This document shows, one piece after another, positions 53,957 through 64,000 of a DNA stretch of 64,000 nt (position 1 is the first letter of the stretch; the number at the start of each line of letters is the position of its first letter). This DNA comes from Bathynomus jamesi. Taxonomy: Eukaryota; Arthropoda; Malacostraca; Isopoda; Cirolanidae. The notes below the pieces were generated by a model. That model saw only the letters and a program-made list of their open reading frames with translations. It had not been told where the DNA came from and made no database searches. The position numbers were made by a program, and so were the translations under genes. Location: NCBI GenBank assembly GCA_023014485.1, contig JAJOZX010001736.1, forward strand, positions 694,501-758,500. The letters run 5' to 3'.

Positions 53957-55242
53957 TTAAAAGTCAGTGATAACGCTTCTAAATCTATCTACTTCTATTA
54001 GGGCTTGCGATTCGAGATATACTAGTACACTAATAGGAGCGTCTATAGGCTTGGCGAATTCCAGCCGCACTGAGATGTTTCCGCTCTGCTGTGGGGTTAA
54101 ATGGGTATTTACGCTAGCAGATAAGTCAGGTGTAATGTCAAACGGGTAAAGGTTAAATTGATCAATGAATTCTTCCTGCGTTACCCCATTACCAAGCTCA
54201 TCACAATCACCTGCAATATAGGTCAGATTACTATAGGCTCTGGCACAAGAGGTAACACAGCGTCTGATGAATAGTCTGTACCATTGTTCCCCCGCAGTGC
54301 CATTAACGTATAGAGTTATATTTTTAAGTCCGAAATTCTCGAATTTAAAGGCACTCTTTTTATATTTTCCATTCACCGAAGCGTGGTCCTGCATGCCGAT
54401 TAATATCCTTTTAGGAAGATTTCCTAGGGCATGTTTTCTATCTGCTTCGATGCCAACCCTGCAGGAACCGTATATAGTTTGATTGCACTCTGTTAATAGG
54501 ATATTTCACTGTAGCGTTTAGTAAATTTTTCTCAATTTCTAGTTGTTTTGGTGAACTTAATTTCACTCGCCGTACGCGGAGGTATGTGTCCATAATGTGA
54601 ACCACAACGGGCTTTGCTCCCTCTTCTTGATTCGCATCCAGATTTAAGCAGATCTCAGGACTCGTGCGGGTGAGCTTTATTTTCATATCCACCCCGTTCA
54701 CAAGCAACTTCTCCTGGAAAGTGAAATCTGTGTGCAACCGTCCAAAACACTCGTATATTTTCTTTTTAGAATTTTTAAATTTGTCCTTTATACTATTTTC
54801 TTTAGTTTGATAATATCCCTCGCACTTAAAAAGGTAGCCTTCGCTTCTTTGGAAAAGTTGAGGACATTTTCCAAATAGGCTCGTAGATGATAGTACCCCG
54901 TGCCTCCGATATGTTGGTCTGATTTAAATATACGTCACACTGGTTGAATATGGAGTGCAGAAAGTTTGTTTCAGGGTATACAGCATATTTCTCATCGCAG
55001 ACCGTTCCATCAGAATGGGCTATACGTAGCTTAGCGTACATGTGCACACAGCTTGGATCAAAAAAGTAAGGACCTGAGCTGGGTATCACGAATTCTATAG
55101 GTGCACTCGGGGAACTAATTGTGTTTAAAGGGTTAATTGTAATAAAGTCACTGTGTCAATAGAAACTTGGGTTGGGGAGCTCAAAAAGGGACAGCTCCGA
55201 TTTACAGCATTGTGAACTACATGGGTGGATGAAGCGTGCCAT
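53957..55242 (-). pseudogene. Polinton major capsid protein (F54H12.2-like), broken
   Basis: Probable start ATG at 55242. Pieces in order: an N-terminal ELSLFELPNP-like stretch with a stop, IPSSGPYFFDPS, LHSIFNQCDVYLNQT, then KLLVNGVDMKIKL, KVKLSSP-type block, KYPINRVQ, NFGLKNITLYVNG, LYPFDITPDLS and ALIEVDRFRS, ending VITDF. This is the conserved capsid family of Mavericks, inferred in the literature to be a double-jelly-roll hexon. Frameshifts occur near 54830, 54480 and 54400, with a stop near 55180. A second copy of the 3' half is at 44.1-45.0 kb. Confidence 0.82.
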
Positions 55243-55344
55243 GGCGAAATAGTGAATCCTCTCTCGACAAGTGTAAACAAACTATGATTCATGAGATCAA
55301 TATCCTTAGCTTATATCAGTCAAAAAATGGTCAACCATAGGTTT

Positions 55345-55694
55345 CATTCGCTTACAGCACTTCTTTTTTCATAGCCTTTTACGTTTAATACCACGTGACC
55401 CTTCTTCTTCCGGGAGCCCTCTTCTTCTTCCCGCCACCACGCATTTTTCTCTTTGCATCTTTGATGATTTCGTCCCGTGTACGTTTTAAATGTTTTTTTA
55501 GAGCTTCTTTAGGTTTAGCCCCGCCAATATGTCTTCTGCAGTGTTAAGACCTGATTGTAGCGCTTTCTTCCAGGTATCTGGCACCCCTCTTCAGCAAAGG
55601 AACAGCCGTACGTAGTATGGTAAAAAATGGATCCAAGTCCACTACCGCGCTGGTATCGCATCCCTCGATAGACGGTGAAAGGCTTTCTGTCCAT
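55345..55694 (-). pseudogene. Polinton small basic protein, broken
   Basis: Start ATG at 55694 (MDRKPFTVYRGMRYQRG, GLGSIF). It shifts to TAVPLLKRGARYL, then GAKPKEALKKHLKRTRDEI, then a very basic tail (MRGGGKKKRAP). The size (about 115 residues), the GLGSIF/LLKRGA core and the Lys/Arg tail fit the small amphipathic/basic protein found beside the capsid genes of many Polintons, compared by others to adenovirus minor core proteins. At least two frameshifts. Confidence 0.7.
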
Positions 55695-55799
55695 TATAAC
55701 TCAGTGCGTCGAAAGTGCAGCTTCACTGTTAAGCTCCCGTTACCGAATGGGAAATTTTTACCCTCAATCGTTCTTATATATATTGTGATATTGGTTATT

Positions 55800-56537
55800 A
55801 ATTAGTTGCGACATTCACATAATGGGGTCTGTCATATGTAATACTCAAACTCCTTCCTCTATGGTTGGGGATGTGAGCAATGCGCAGCAGGCGTGCCTGG
55901 GTATCCCCAACAAACTGGTGCTCCACTATATTGCTGTAAATATAGCACATGTCTGGGGACTTTCAGCCAATTTCTCCATCTTCAATTGATACATTAATCT
56001 GGACAAGTCATGCTGTGCCTCGTGAAATGTGTCTCTTTGGAAGGCTGCGCTATAGCGCCATTGGCTAAATTTTGAACTTCTCTATGGTCTTTAATATCTG
56101 TTAGCTTTGATTTTAGGATTAGAGTATGTGCAGGGTTGTTTACGATTTCGTATACTAAATCATTCGTAAGATTTGAGTTTTTAAACTTACGTTTAAGCTC
56201 TCACAACATCCTCAGCCGAACCATATGACCCGGCCCTAGTGTTACTTCTGTACTGTAATACCGTGCAATCTTAGTCCGGCGATGCGCATAGTTTCATCCC
56301 GAGTTACCCCAGCTTTTTCACACTCGTCAATGTCTCTAAGAATCGTAAAAACGGTTCTTTATGTCAATATTTAAAAAGAGGTGTCCAGCTGAATTTCACA
56401 TATCCCCACCTCATACGAATCACGACCCAATTCAATGGGTCCATGGAGTCTGTTACAAAGTTGGCTAGTGTGTTGTTAGGGTGTACAGACAGGGACGAGG
56501 AGGACGGGAGTGTGACGTAGAAATGGTTAGGAGCCAT
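55800..56537 (-). pseudogene. Polinton penton-like minor capsid protein, heavily decayed
   Basis: ATG at 56537 (MAPNHFYVTLPSSSSL, HPNNTLANFVT), the typical opening of the Polinton minor capsid protein. Further text in shifting frames includes WVVIRMRWGYVKFSW, VLQYR and YSAAFQRDTFHEAQHDL. Stops in all frames. The position between basic protein and integrase suits this identity. Jelly-roll penton function is from family knowledge. Confidence 0.65.
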
Positions 56538-56604
56538 GTTGCATACTATTTAAGCTTCATTATTGCATCAGCTTTTATATAGGTGTTGAAGCTTTCTGGG
56601 TACC

Positions 56605-57594
56605 CTAGCCTTTCACCAGGTACATTTTTCTCTTTCCTGAACCTTTGCTTCCTAAAATTTTCTCAATTTTAAACACATTTTTTCCTAAATTAAATGCCAC
56701 TTTCTGCAACTCCTCGCGGTAAAAGCCTCCTGAGATTTCTTCCCCATTCAAATCTTCAACGTAATACATCATTATCTCACCTTTAGGTCTCATAGCCCTA
56801 ACTTTAAAAATCTCACGTGTCCATCCTTGCTCAAATCCCTTCGCGAATTTATTTCCCGAACGCGACAGCCTTACATAATCATTGATTTTGAAACGCGCAG
56901 AGTGTGGTGGTGGTGTCCATCTCTTCTCGGGGCGTACCTCTTTCTAAAACTTCGTTAGGTGTTGTCCCAATCGTGCGATGGTGTGAGCGGTTGTAGGATG
57001 AGCCAATGATTCCAGAATGTCTAGAAATCTGTATGTGTTTTTATGTGTAAAATAGCGGTGCATGCGTTCCTTTATGGTACGTTGAACTCTTTCAGCTAAA
57101 GAAGCCTTATGTATAGAATTGGTAGTGTAATAGCTGATATTAAACTCTGTCAACATGTTCTGAAAAGCACGGCCTATAAATTCCTTCCCCATATCCGTAC
57201 AAAAATAGCCAGGAACCCTGTTTTCTTTTAACATCAGCGTTTTGGTGGCTTTAGCAACTGTTTCAGGTGATTTATTTTTCAGAGGAATTAGCCACAGATA
57301 TCTAGAGAATACATCTATTATGAATAGAATGTAGCGGTAACCATCGTTATACACAGAATATCTTTGCATGTCTGTTAAATCTGCTTGCCAAATAGAGTCA
57401 ATCGAGCAGCTGTTGTCTTGGCTGTTTTAAACCTTTTTCTCACAGGCTTATGAAGTGTATAAGCGTCCTGCTCCCGCAAAAATCTCTCAACATCTTTTTT
57501 TCCTACTCCGTAAACACTTCTGTACAGTCTATCTACGCCTCCGTAGGAGGGGGTTAGAAATGTCATAATAGCGTCTTCTTAATATGTTAGCCAT
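56605..57594 (-). pseudogene. Polinton retroviral-type integrase, broken
   Basis: ATG at 57594 (MANILRRRYYDIS), a shift to PSYGGVDRLYR and LREQDAYTLHKPV (N-terminal zinc-like region), then the catalytic core: first Asp just before MQRYSVYNDGYRYILF, second Asp in FCTDMGKEF and Glu in LAERVQRT. C-terminal FKINDYVRLSRSG and YYVEDLNGEEISGGFY form the SH3/chromodomain-like tail ending at 56605. Shifts near 57550, 57372 and 56945. It would insert element ends into the host genome. Confidence 0.87.
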
Positions 57595-57738
57595 TTGCGT
57601 ATTTTAGAGGCACGTGGGTAGGTTGGTTTAACCTCTTCTTTCTCCTCTTCAAAGGTGTTACCGCCGGGGGTGATGGCGTCTTCAATTGTGTCACGTGCGT
57701 CGCATGTTCCAAGTCTTTTAACCTGTTCAGATTTCCTA

Positions 57739-58307
57739 TCAAGTTTTGGGGACATTTATTTGTTGTAGTCTTGCTTTAATATGCTTCCATCCTGATGGTG
57801 AGGGCCTATCCCACTTTCTCACCAGATCATGGACAATGTCTACGATATTCGATCCCTGTACCTTTGATCCTTCCACAATGATCTCGCGTATCGGTCCATT
57901 GTATGGCGGGTCCTCATTCAATAGATTATAAAGACTTAAACCTTTATTCCTCAATGTATGTGGGAGGGTGCTTTTTAATACATGCTCGATATGTTGTGTG
58001 GCTTAATCTTTGGTTGGTCAGCTGTATCGTCGGGCACAGGTCCTATGTCACCATCGTTCCCCGTGCTGTGCCTAATAACCACGGGAATCTCTGTCGGGTT
58101 CTTATAATTTTCGTACTCGTGAAGAAATTTCTGCAGAGCTTCTTGGTATAAGATTCTTTTCTCATCAGGTGTTTTTTCACTGTTTAATAGGGCTAGCAAT
58201 TCGCTTTCCATTCTTTTAAGTCTGCTTTTACGGGGATCTAGATCCGTGTCTGGATTCCTTTGCAGTGAAGCGTACACCTCGTGTGGAATCACTACCACTT
58301 TCTTCAT
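57739..58307 (-). pseudogene. Conserved Polinton protein of unknown function
   Basis: MKKVVVIPHEVYASL opens a first part with LYQEALQKFLHEYEN. After a shift near 57965, the second part has PIREIIVEGSKVQGSNIVDI-VHDL, SGWKHIKARLQQINVP. This two-part arrangement, with the SNIVDLVHDL and GW...L...NVP blocks near the C-terminus, is recurrent in arthropod Polintons and has no assigned function. Bases 57595-57738 are intergenic. Confidence 0.65.
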
Positions 58308-58317
58308 TATATTAATC

Positions 58318-58624
58318 TAGTCAGTAAAGGACCCAAAACTGAAAATAAGATGGGGAGGAATGACCTCCTTTTGTACAATAATTCGTTTTTTCTTCCCTAC
58401 AGTTTGACTTTTACGAGCGAGTGCACGTATTATGTTCTTGTAACGGCGTAGGCGAGCCTTCTGAGGGGTTTCATTGATACATTGCAATTTATAACGTTAA
58501 GACAGATTTCACAGATGCATTTTAAAAAGTCGGAGTCGATATTTTTAATAAACATCCGCATTGCCCGGGGCAGTCGATGATAGATTTTTATTAATTCATG
58601 GTATTTCTTTAGCCTCTTTGTCAT
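58318..58624 (-). pseudogene. Small conserved Polinton protein
   Basis: ATG at 58624 overlaps the ATPase stop as ATGA. MTKRLKKYHELIKIY, LKCICEICLNVINCNV and MKPLRRLAYAV precede a shift near 58432. The continuing frame has IIRALARKSQTVGKKKRII and a hydrophobic end. A short Leu/Cys-rich protein with a KKKR tail at this position is common in Polintons; function unknown. Confidence 0.6.
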
Positions 58625-59256
58625 TCTGGAATATACACCGTTTCAGGCTCGTTTGGAAATATATTCGTTCTTAGAAGCACCCTAAACGTGTTTCGCGGAT
58701 GAAGGTCGCAAAGCAAATATCCGTAACGCGTGCTTGTAGCTTCTTTATAAACTTCCAAAAACTCCTTACGCTGATTCGGGAACATTTGATTGGCTAATAC
58801 CCCAATTTGTGATACATCTCTACGTTGCGCGAATAAGACTAGATATTGTGTATTTAACGATACATCGCGCATGTATCTATTTTTGAAAAATAGATTCTGA
58901 TTGATGAAGAACACGCTTATGTTAAGATGGTGGGAGAATACTGTAAATGTCTCGGCAAACGTTTTATCCATCTCCAACATGAGATCGTCAATTACAATGA
59001 CTATGTTCATTTCCCTTTAACGAATTAACATCATATACACCTTTGTGGAACAAAATACATCTTGGTACTCGTTGAACACTGATTGATACGTCGAATAGCA
59101 CCATATAACTTTATGCACAAATTTTGAGAACATCTCTCCCTTTTCTTTAATGATTTTAAGCATAAACACAGTTTTACCACATCCTGTAGGTCCAGATATA
59201 ATACATGTGGATGGGCTCGTGAACCTGAATTTTTCTACAGAGTCCATTTCTAACAC
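58621..59256 (-). pseudogene. Polinton genome-packaging ATPase, broken once
   Basis: ATG at 59256. Walker A GPTGCGKT follows CIISG; Walker B is VIVIDDLM; FFINQNLF is the sensor-like block and YGYLLCDLHP closes it. The frame shifts near 59013, between VYMMLIR and MNIVIVIDD. This is the FtsK/HerA-type ATPase of Polintons and related double-jelly-roll viruses, expected to drive DNA into the capsid. It is divergent from the polymerase with a 90-bp gap. Confidence 0.87.
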
Positions 59257-59340
59257 GTCACACTCCTAAGTGGGTCATTTACAAAATATTACAAATTTTG
59301 AGTGCTGCTCCTTATATTCTACAGTCTTGTTTTCTCTTCT

Positions 59341-59347
59341 CCCACAG
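59341..59347 (+). promoter_or_regulatory. 3' splice site upstream of DNA polymerase
   Basis: Pyrimidine-rich TCTTGTTTTCTCTTCTCCCA followed by CAG, then an open acidic frame. No donor lies close upstream on this strand in a plausible frame. The nearest phase-compatible donors are the leader exons at 52.5-53.4 kb. Confidence 0.6.
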
Positions 59348-62300
59348 AACCGTGAATGACGATGAGGTACAGCACCCCATCATCGACATTACGATGACCC
59401 CGACGACAGTGTAGTTGTGATCACAGAATCCTTCCCCGCCGACGAATCCTCACCAGCGATACCTGTAGCACGCGACAATTCAAAGCGGAGACATGATGAA
59501 GAGCCCTCCACGTCAGGTATAAAGCGTGCCAGGATTGCGCCGGTTGTTAGACCACCAGTAGTAGAGCCCCAACCCTCTACGTCTTACGACACAATCCCCA
59601 CAATAGTACTTCCTCAAATAAAATATATCCCCTTATCCTGTTCAAATCCTGTACATCCTCCGCAGCAGCTTCTCGCTCTGTTGAGGATGGCATAACATTC
59701 GAGTTGGTGCGTACCGATGCCCCCACCCAGTCTTGACTAGAAATCGGTATATAGTCAGGGTTGATCCTAGATCCGTGTATAGCAATGGTGTTGAACACGG
59801 ACTACGGCGCATAGTTGAGCGTATTGTAGAGTTTGCCCTTCAGAACCGCGACGAACGTGAAGTCAGGACGATGCTGTCTTTTGGATTCGGGTCAGATGAC
59901 GGAGATGTAGATGATTTTTGGGTAGTAATACCTTCAGACGTTTGGCAGCTGAAGATATAGAGTATATATTAGGCCGTATAATGCAGGCCTCTCAAAGTAG
60001 TATAGCCTTCAATATGGACAACTTCACGGTAAATATTGACCGTGTATACCGTGTTGCGGGTCATAGCGCCACACCTTATACTCTTAACTTCAATTCTCAG
60101 GCTATTTTTAGACGGCATATAAACGTCGATCGTGGTTGCGGCTTTATAGCAGTAGTCTTAGCACGTATGTTTACTGTACTAAATACACGGACCAAAAAAT
60201 TTGGTTGCCTACGGTAGTGGAGCGTGCCCGTAAACTAGCTGTAGACTGTAAACTTGAGTTTGACTGTGCTATGGGTCCTGAAGAACTGAGAAGGGTAGAA
60301 CAGGAAATGAATGTTCGTATAGTTGTATTTGGAATGGATGATCGTCGTAGACTGTGTATGTTTTTAAAAGCAGTGTGAGAGATCGTACAAGGCCCCTACT
60401 TATTTTAGGACTGTCAGGGACAACGTATCTCCCCATCCGTAATATAAGGGACCTTTACGCGAGTTATGATAAAAGTCGAAAATATGGGCGACATCATGAT
60501 TTGTGTAAGGGATGTATCGAGTTTGCGGATGATATAGTGAAACATTGTAAAGATTGCCACATGGTATGTGAGCAGTGTAAAAGCTCCAAATGTGAAAGCC
60601 GTGTAGTTGAAGCTGAGAAGAGGGACTGTGATGTGTGTAGACGCACATTTTTCAATAATAACTGTTTTGAGCTCCATAAATCAATTGGCACGTGCAGGAA
60701 AATGAGAATCTGTGAATGTGGTATGTTTCATATGATGGATAATTGGGGAATTTCAGCATAAATGTTATGAAATTCACTGTCCTACATGCCATGAGAAATA
60801 TACGGATGGAGTAAAGCATGTATGTTATATGAAAGATGCTAAGCCTAAAAATAACCCTTGTATAACTGTGTACTACGATATAGAAACATACACGAACGCA
60901 GAAACCAAAGAGGTTATTCCACATTTACTTGTAAGCCAGACTATCTGTGATGAGTGTATGGAGATCGAGTGTGATGAGTGTCACAAATGCGGTAAACGTA
61001 CAAACGTTTTTAAAACGAGTGCCTACGATAGCCCTGTGAAACTCTTTGTGTCCTATATTGTCAAGCTAGCGGACAAGTTAAAAAAAATGACTGTGTATAT
61101 TCTCGCCCATAACGGGGCAAAATTTGACACACAGTTCCTTTATAAGGAGTTGCTTGAGCACGAGTCATCTGAGATATTTACAGGTGACCCTTGAAAAGAG
61201 GCAACAAGCTAATACAGATGCAAATAAGAGGTAATGTACAGTTTAAAGACACTTTATTATTCACACCTTGTAAATTAGCAAAGCTACCCAAGGTGATGGG
61301 CGTAGCCGCTGAAGTTTCAAAAGGATATTTCCCTTACACATTCCTCACTAACGAAACTTTAAATTACGTAGGACTACCTCCACCCAAACATTACTTTAAC
61401 TATGAATGTATGAGTACAGATGAACGTGAAGATTTTACCGATACTACAACAGTTTTAATGAATCTAGTCCTTATAATATAGCTGATGAATGTGAGCGTTA
61501 TTGCGTGAATGATGTGCGCGTGCTTAGAGTATGTTTCCAGGCCTTTAGAAGGATGTACATAGGCCGTTTCAAATGCGATCCGTTGCAAGTCGCAACCACC
61601 ATCGCCTCATTATGTTTTACGGTGTTCAAGAATAACTTCATGCCTAAAGACACCTTAGCCATTATTCACAGAAACAATCCCCGCAGTTATGGGCACAAGG
61701 CTATTTACTGGCTCATACACCTACATCAGCAGACAGGTGTATACATAAAGCATGCCCGCAACACGGGTGAAGTACCCATTAAGATTAATGGTCGTGTTTT
61801 TTGGGTTGATTCTAAGTGAAAACCGTGCCACTGGTGAGAAGACTGTGTACTCCTTTAACGGTTGCTGGTGGCACGGATGCCCCGTCCTGAGTGTGGAATC
61901 GCAGGAGATATCCACGGTAGATCTCCTGCCGACTGTCTTGCGTGGACCCGCACCCGCGATCAACTTATAGGATCCCAGTTCACTCACAAAGTCTTGTGGG
62001 AACATGAGTATGATGCACGGATGGAGACAGACGGACAGTACCGTGAAGAAATAAACACGATCAAGCGTTCAATGGTGCTGGATCCTCTCAAATGCGGTGA
62101 TAGCTTGTTCGGAGGGCGTACAAATCCCTTCAAGCTATACTTTCCGCCTACGGAGGGTGTGAAACTCCATTACTACGACTTCTGTTCTTTATACCCCTAC
62201 GTGATGAAGAACAATCCGTACCCCGTAGGTGCGCCTGAGAAACTGGTGGGACCTGACCTACCCTCCATCGACGAGTTCTCAAGAAATTTGAACGGGTACT

Positions 62301-63431
62301 ATTTCGGCCTTTCTTTCGTAGACGTACTCCCCCTCGCATTTATGGATGCCGATCTTACCCGTCGTTATCGATCACAAGCTCATGTTTCCCTTGTGCGTGA
62401 AGTGCGCAGAAGAGAACAATGGTGATTGTGACCATACAACCCACCAGCGTAAGATTAGAGGTGTATATACAAGTCCAGAGCTGGATCTAGCTGTTCGCCA
62501 TGGCTACAACATATTGAAGATACATGAGGTGTGGAGGTTTCAGAAGCTACCCAACCTTTTCACGCCATATATAAACGCTTTTTTGAAAGATAAGGTCGAA
62601 GCATCAGGGTATCCGCGAGGAGTTGATACCGAAGATGAAAAATCGGCCTATATTCAACGTTACCGTGACCATGAAGGTATACAGCTTGACCGATCCCAAA
62701 TTGTAAAGAACCCTGGCAAGCGCTTTAGTGCAAAGTTGTGTCTAAACAGTCTTTGGGGAAAATTTGCACAGAATACCGGCAAAGAGAACGTTCATTTGGC
62801 ATAAAGTTATAGTGAAGTCTGGGATTATGCCAATGCTACCGATAAAGAGGTCATGGAGATCATGAATGTAGGTAATACTTACATAATAAAGTACAACAAT
62901 ACAGAATTGGCCACAGATACCTCACAGGTTACAAACATTCCTGTAGCCAGCTTCACAACGGCTTTCGCACGCATCAAACTTTGGGGCTTATTGCATTGCG
63001 GAGAGTATTGTATGCTGATACAGATAGTGTGATATTCACAGAGAGGGATGGTGAATATATGCCACCTATTGGTGAATTCCTCGGTGAGCTGACTGAATGA
63101 GCTGAAGGATGAGTATGGAGACACCGCACACGCCGACTCTTTTGTCTCAAGAGGACCAAAAACTTATGGGGTACGGGTGAGGGTGGGGGAGGATATGAAA
63201 TATATCGTGAAGGCAAAGGGCATCACGCTCAACCATGCGAATCGGCAGGTCGTTAACTTTGAATCGTTGAAGGATCTAGTGTGCTTGTGCTTGGACGATG
63301 ATGAGGGTGATCGGCCTCCCCAACTAACTGTAGGCACCCACAATTTTCGGGCGCAGAAGGTGGGGGGCGTGAAGGAACTTAGGGGTACAAAGGTGTGCCG
63401 TAACACCTATAGGAAACGTTACCAGCCTTGA
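59348..63431 (+). pseudogene. Protein-primed family B DNA polymerase of Polinton, many frameshifts
   Basis: An acidic leader (59348-59700) has EEPSTSGIKRARIAP-like text. Next is the Polinton-specific N-terminal region (FNMDNFTVNIDRVYRV, MNVRIVVFG) with a Cys/His zinc-binding stretch (60500-60720, CKGC, CEQC, CDVC, CECG). The exonuclease domain follows (YYDIETYTN, YILAHNGAKFDTQF, CVNDVRV). The polymerase domain has DFCSLYP (62177-62197), NSLWGKF (62745-62765) and YADTDS (63011-63028), ending RNTYRKRYQP at 63431. More than ten frame changes. It would replicate the element from a terminal protein primer. Confidence 0.9.
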
Positions 63432-63513
63432 ATATAATCTTTGATATGTCTATCGTTAACTTATTTATTACACGTATTTGTAAATATATATACCTTGAAT
63501 ATTTCGTTTATTA

Positions 63514-63519
63514 AATAAA
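63514..63519 (+). terminator. Polyadenylation signal after polymerase
   Basis: AATAAA 83 nt beyond the polymerase stop codon, followed by T-rich and GT-rich sequence (63540-63590), a normal poly(A) context. Confidence 0.65.
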
Positions 63520-63728
63520 TCGTGTTTCATTTAGCGTTTCAATTTCTCCTTTGTGTGTGTGTGTCTGTGTGTGTTTGTGTGTGTACACAGGAGAAAGTTC
63601 TAAGCTCCGCCCACTGTAAGACCAGCAACGTGAGTCATGCTACTATCTGGGCTTCCTTGCGTGCTCAGTTGAATGCAGTAAGCCCTGGAAATCAGACGTG
63701 TATTCTCCCGCGTAGACAGGAAATAGTA

Positions 63729-64000
63729 ATGGCCACCTTTAATATTGCTTGTTCAACGTTTATGAAATGGTATTCTGCAAAGTGTCAAGATGTAGTGGAT
63801 ACTGAAAAACTCCCTATTCCACCCTCCTTTGATGCTTTTATGGTTACATTGAATCGTGCGAAGGAGCAAGATGTACAAATACTCTATGGCTATTCTGGTG
63901 AGAGCATTGTAGGATTTCGTGGGACAAGTGATGTGTTGAACTATGTTGTAGGACTAAACTTTATGAAAGCTTACATATACCGTGAAGTAAAAGAAACATC
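63729..64000 (+). CDS. Uncharacterised ORF, continues beyond the window
   Basis: ATG at 63729 (ATAGTAATGG) opens a frame of 90 codons still open at the last base. The protein starts MATFNIACSTFMKWY, has LPIPPSFDAFMVTLNRAK and ends YIYREVKETS. No frameshift, although its neighbour the polymerase is badly broken. The sequence upstream (63595-63690) includes AGCTCCGCCCACTG, comparable to GGCGGAGCTTGGC before the leader gene. Same strand as polymerase, so a Polinton accessory gene or a host exon. Not recognised. Confidence 0.5.
   Translation, partial: MATFNIACSTFMKWYSAKCQDVVDTEKLPIPPSFDAFMVTLNRAKEQDVQILYGYSGESIVGFRGTSDVLNYVVGLNFMKAYIYREVKET

Noticed and set aside
60400..60924. Several minus-strand ORFs of 65-90 codons
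   Set aside because: Antisense shadows of the Polinton polymerase zinc-binding region.

Overview
The window looks like repeat-dense, AT-rich metazoan nuclear DNA, most likely from an arthropod. Crustacean or chelicerate is my guess from the mix of mobile-element families; no marker gene fixes the species. There are no prokaryotic operons, rRNAs, tRNAs or CRISPR arrays. Almost all coding sequence belongs to mobile elements in various states of decay: Tc1/mariner (DD41D and DD37E types), pogo, hAT and hAT-like MITEs, Penelope-like elements (PLEs), CR1/L2-like and jockey/ingi-like LINEs, LTR elements, and a Maverick/Polinton (polintovirus or adintovirus-like) genome. The only candidate host-gene sequence is one transmembrane exon near 38 kb.

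Layout. 0.9-5.4 kb: a palindromic hAT MITE, an uncharacterised repeat block whose inverted partner lies at 48 kb, a PLE remnant with a triplicated tail, a hAT-type element and a 232-bp tandem duplication. 5.4-9.1 kb: two dead mariners. 9.3-11.1 kb: a tandem duplication running into a truncated CR1/L2 LINE. 13.2-18.4 kb: Penelope elements in head-to-head arrangement, one complete but frameshifted, the other with a fully open RT-endonuclease half. 18.4-19.8 kb: a structurally intact DD41D mariner. 20.15-29.7 kb: four-level nesting, in which a pogo element is split by a full-length LINE carrying a 2A-like peptide, itself split by a hAT element with 447-bp terminal inverted repeats and by two MITEs. 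29.9-35.4 kb: a jockey-like LINE split by a CR1/L2 LINE and by an intact DD37E mariner. 35.8-39.5 kb: a mariner with about 125-bp TIRs, a Penelope palindrome, the candidate host exon and a deleted mariner. 39.9-43.5 kb: a non-coding LTR element full of minisatellites. 44.1-51.7 kb: Polinton fragments, a mariner relic, a PLE fragment and a 1.3-kb LTR palindrome.

52.3-64 kb is the most coherent locus. One strand carries, head to tail, a packaging ATPase, two small conserved proteins, integrase, penton-like minor capsid, small basic protein, major capsid and adenain-like protease. The other strand carries protein-primed DNA polymerase B and a further open reading frame running off the window. 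Most of these genes have frameshifts or stops, so this is an old integrated copy. Upstream of the protease, on the polymerase strand, is a TATA-driven, Kozak-perfect leader made of phase-matched exons duplicated in tandem. A strong 3' splice site lies just before the polymerase, which suggests that the leader may splice across the whole structural block.
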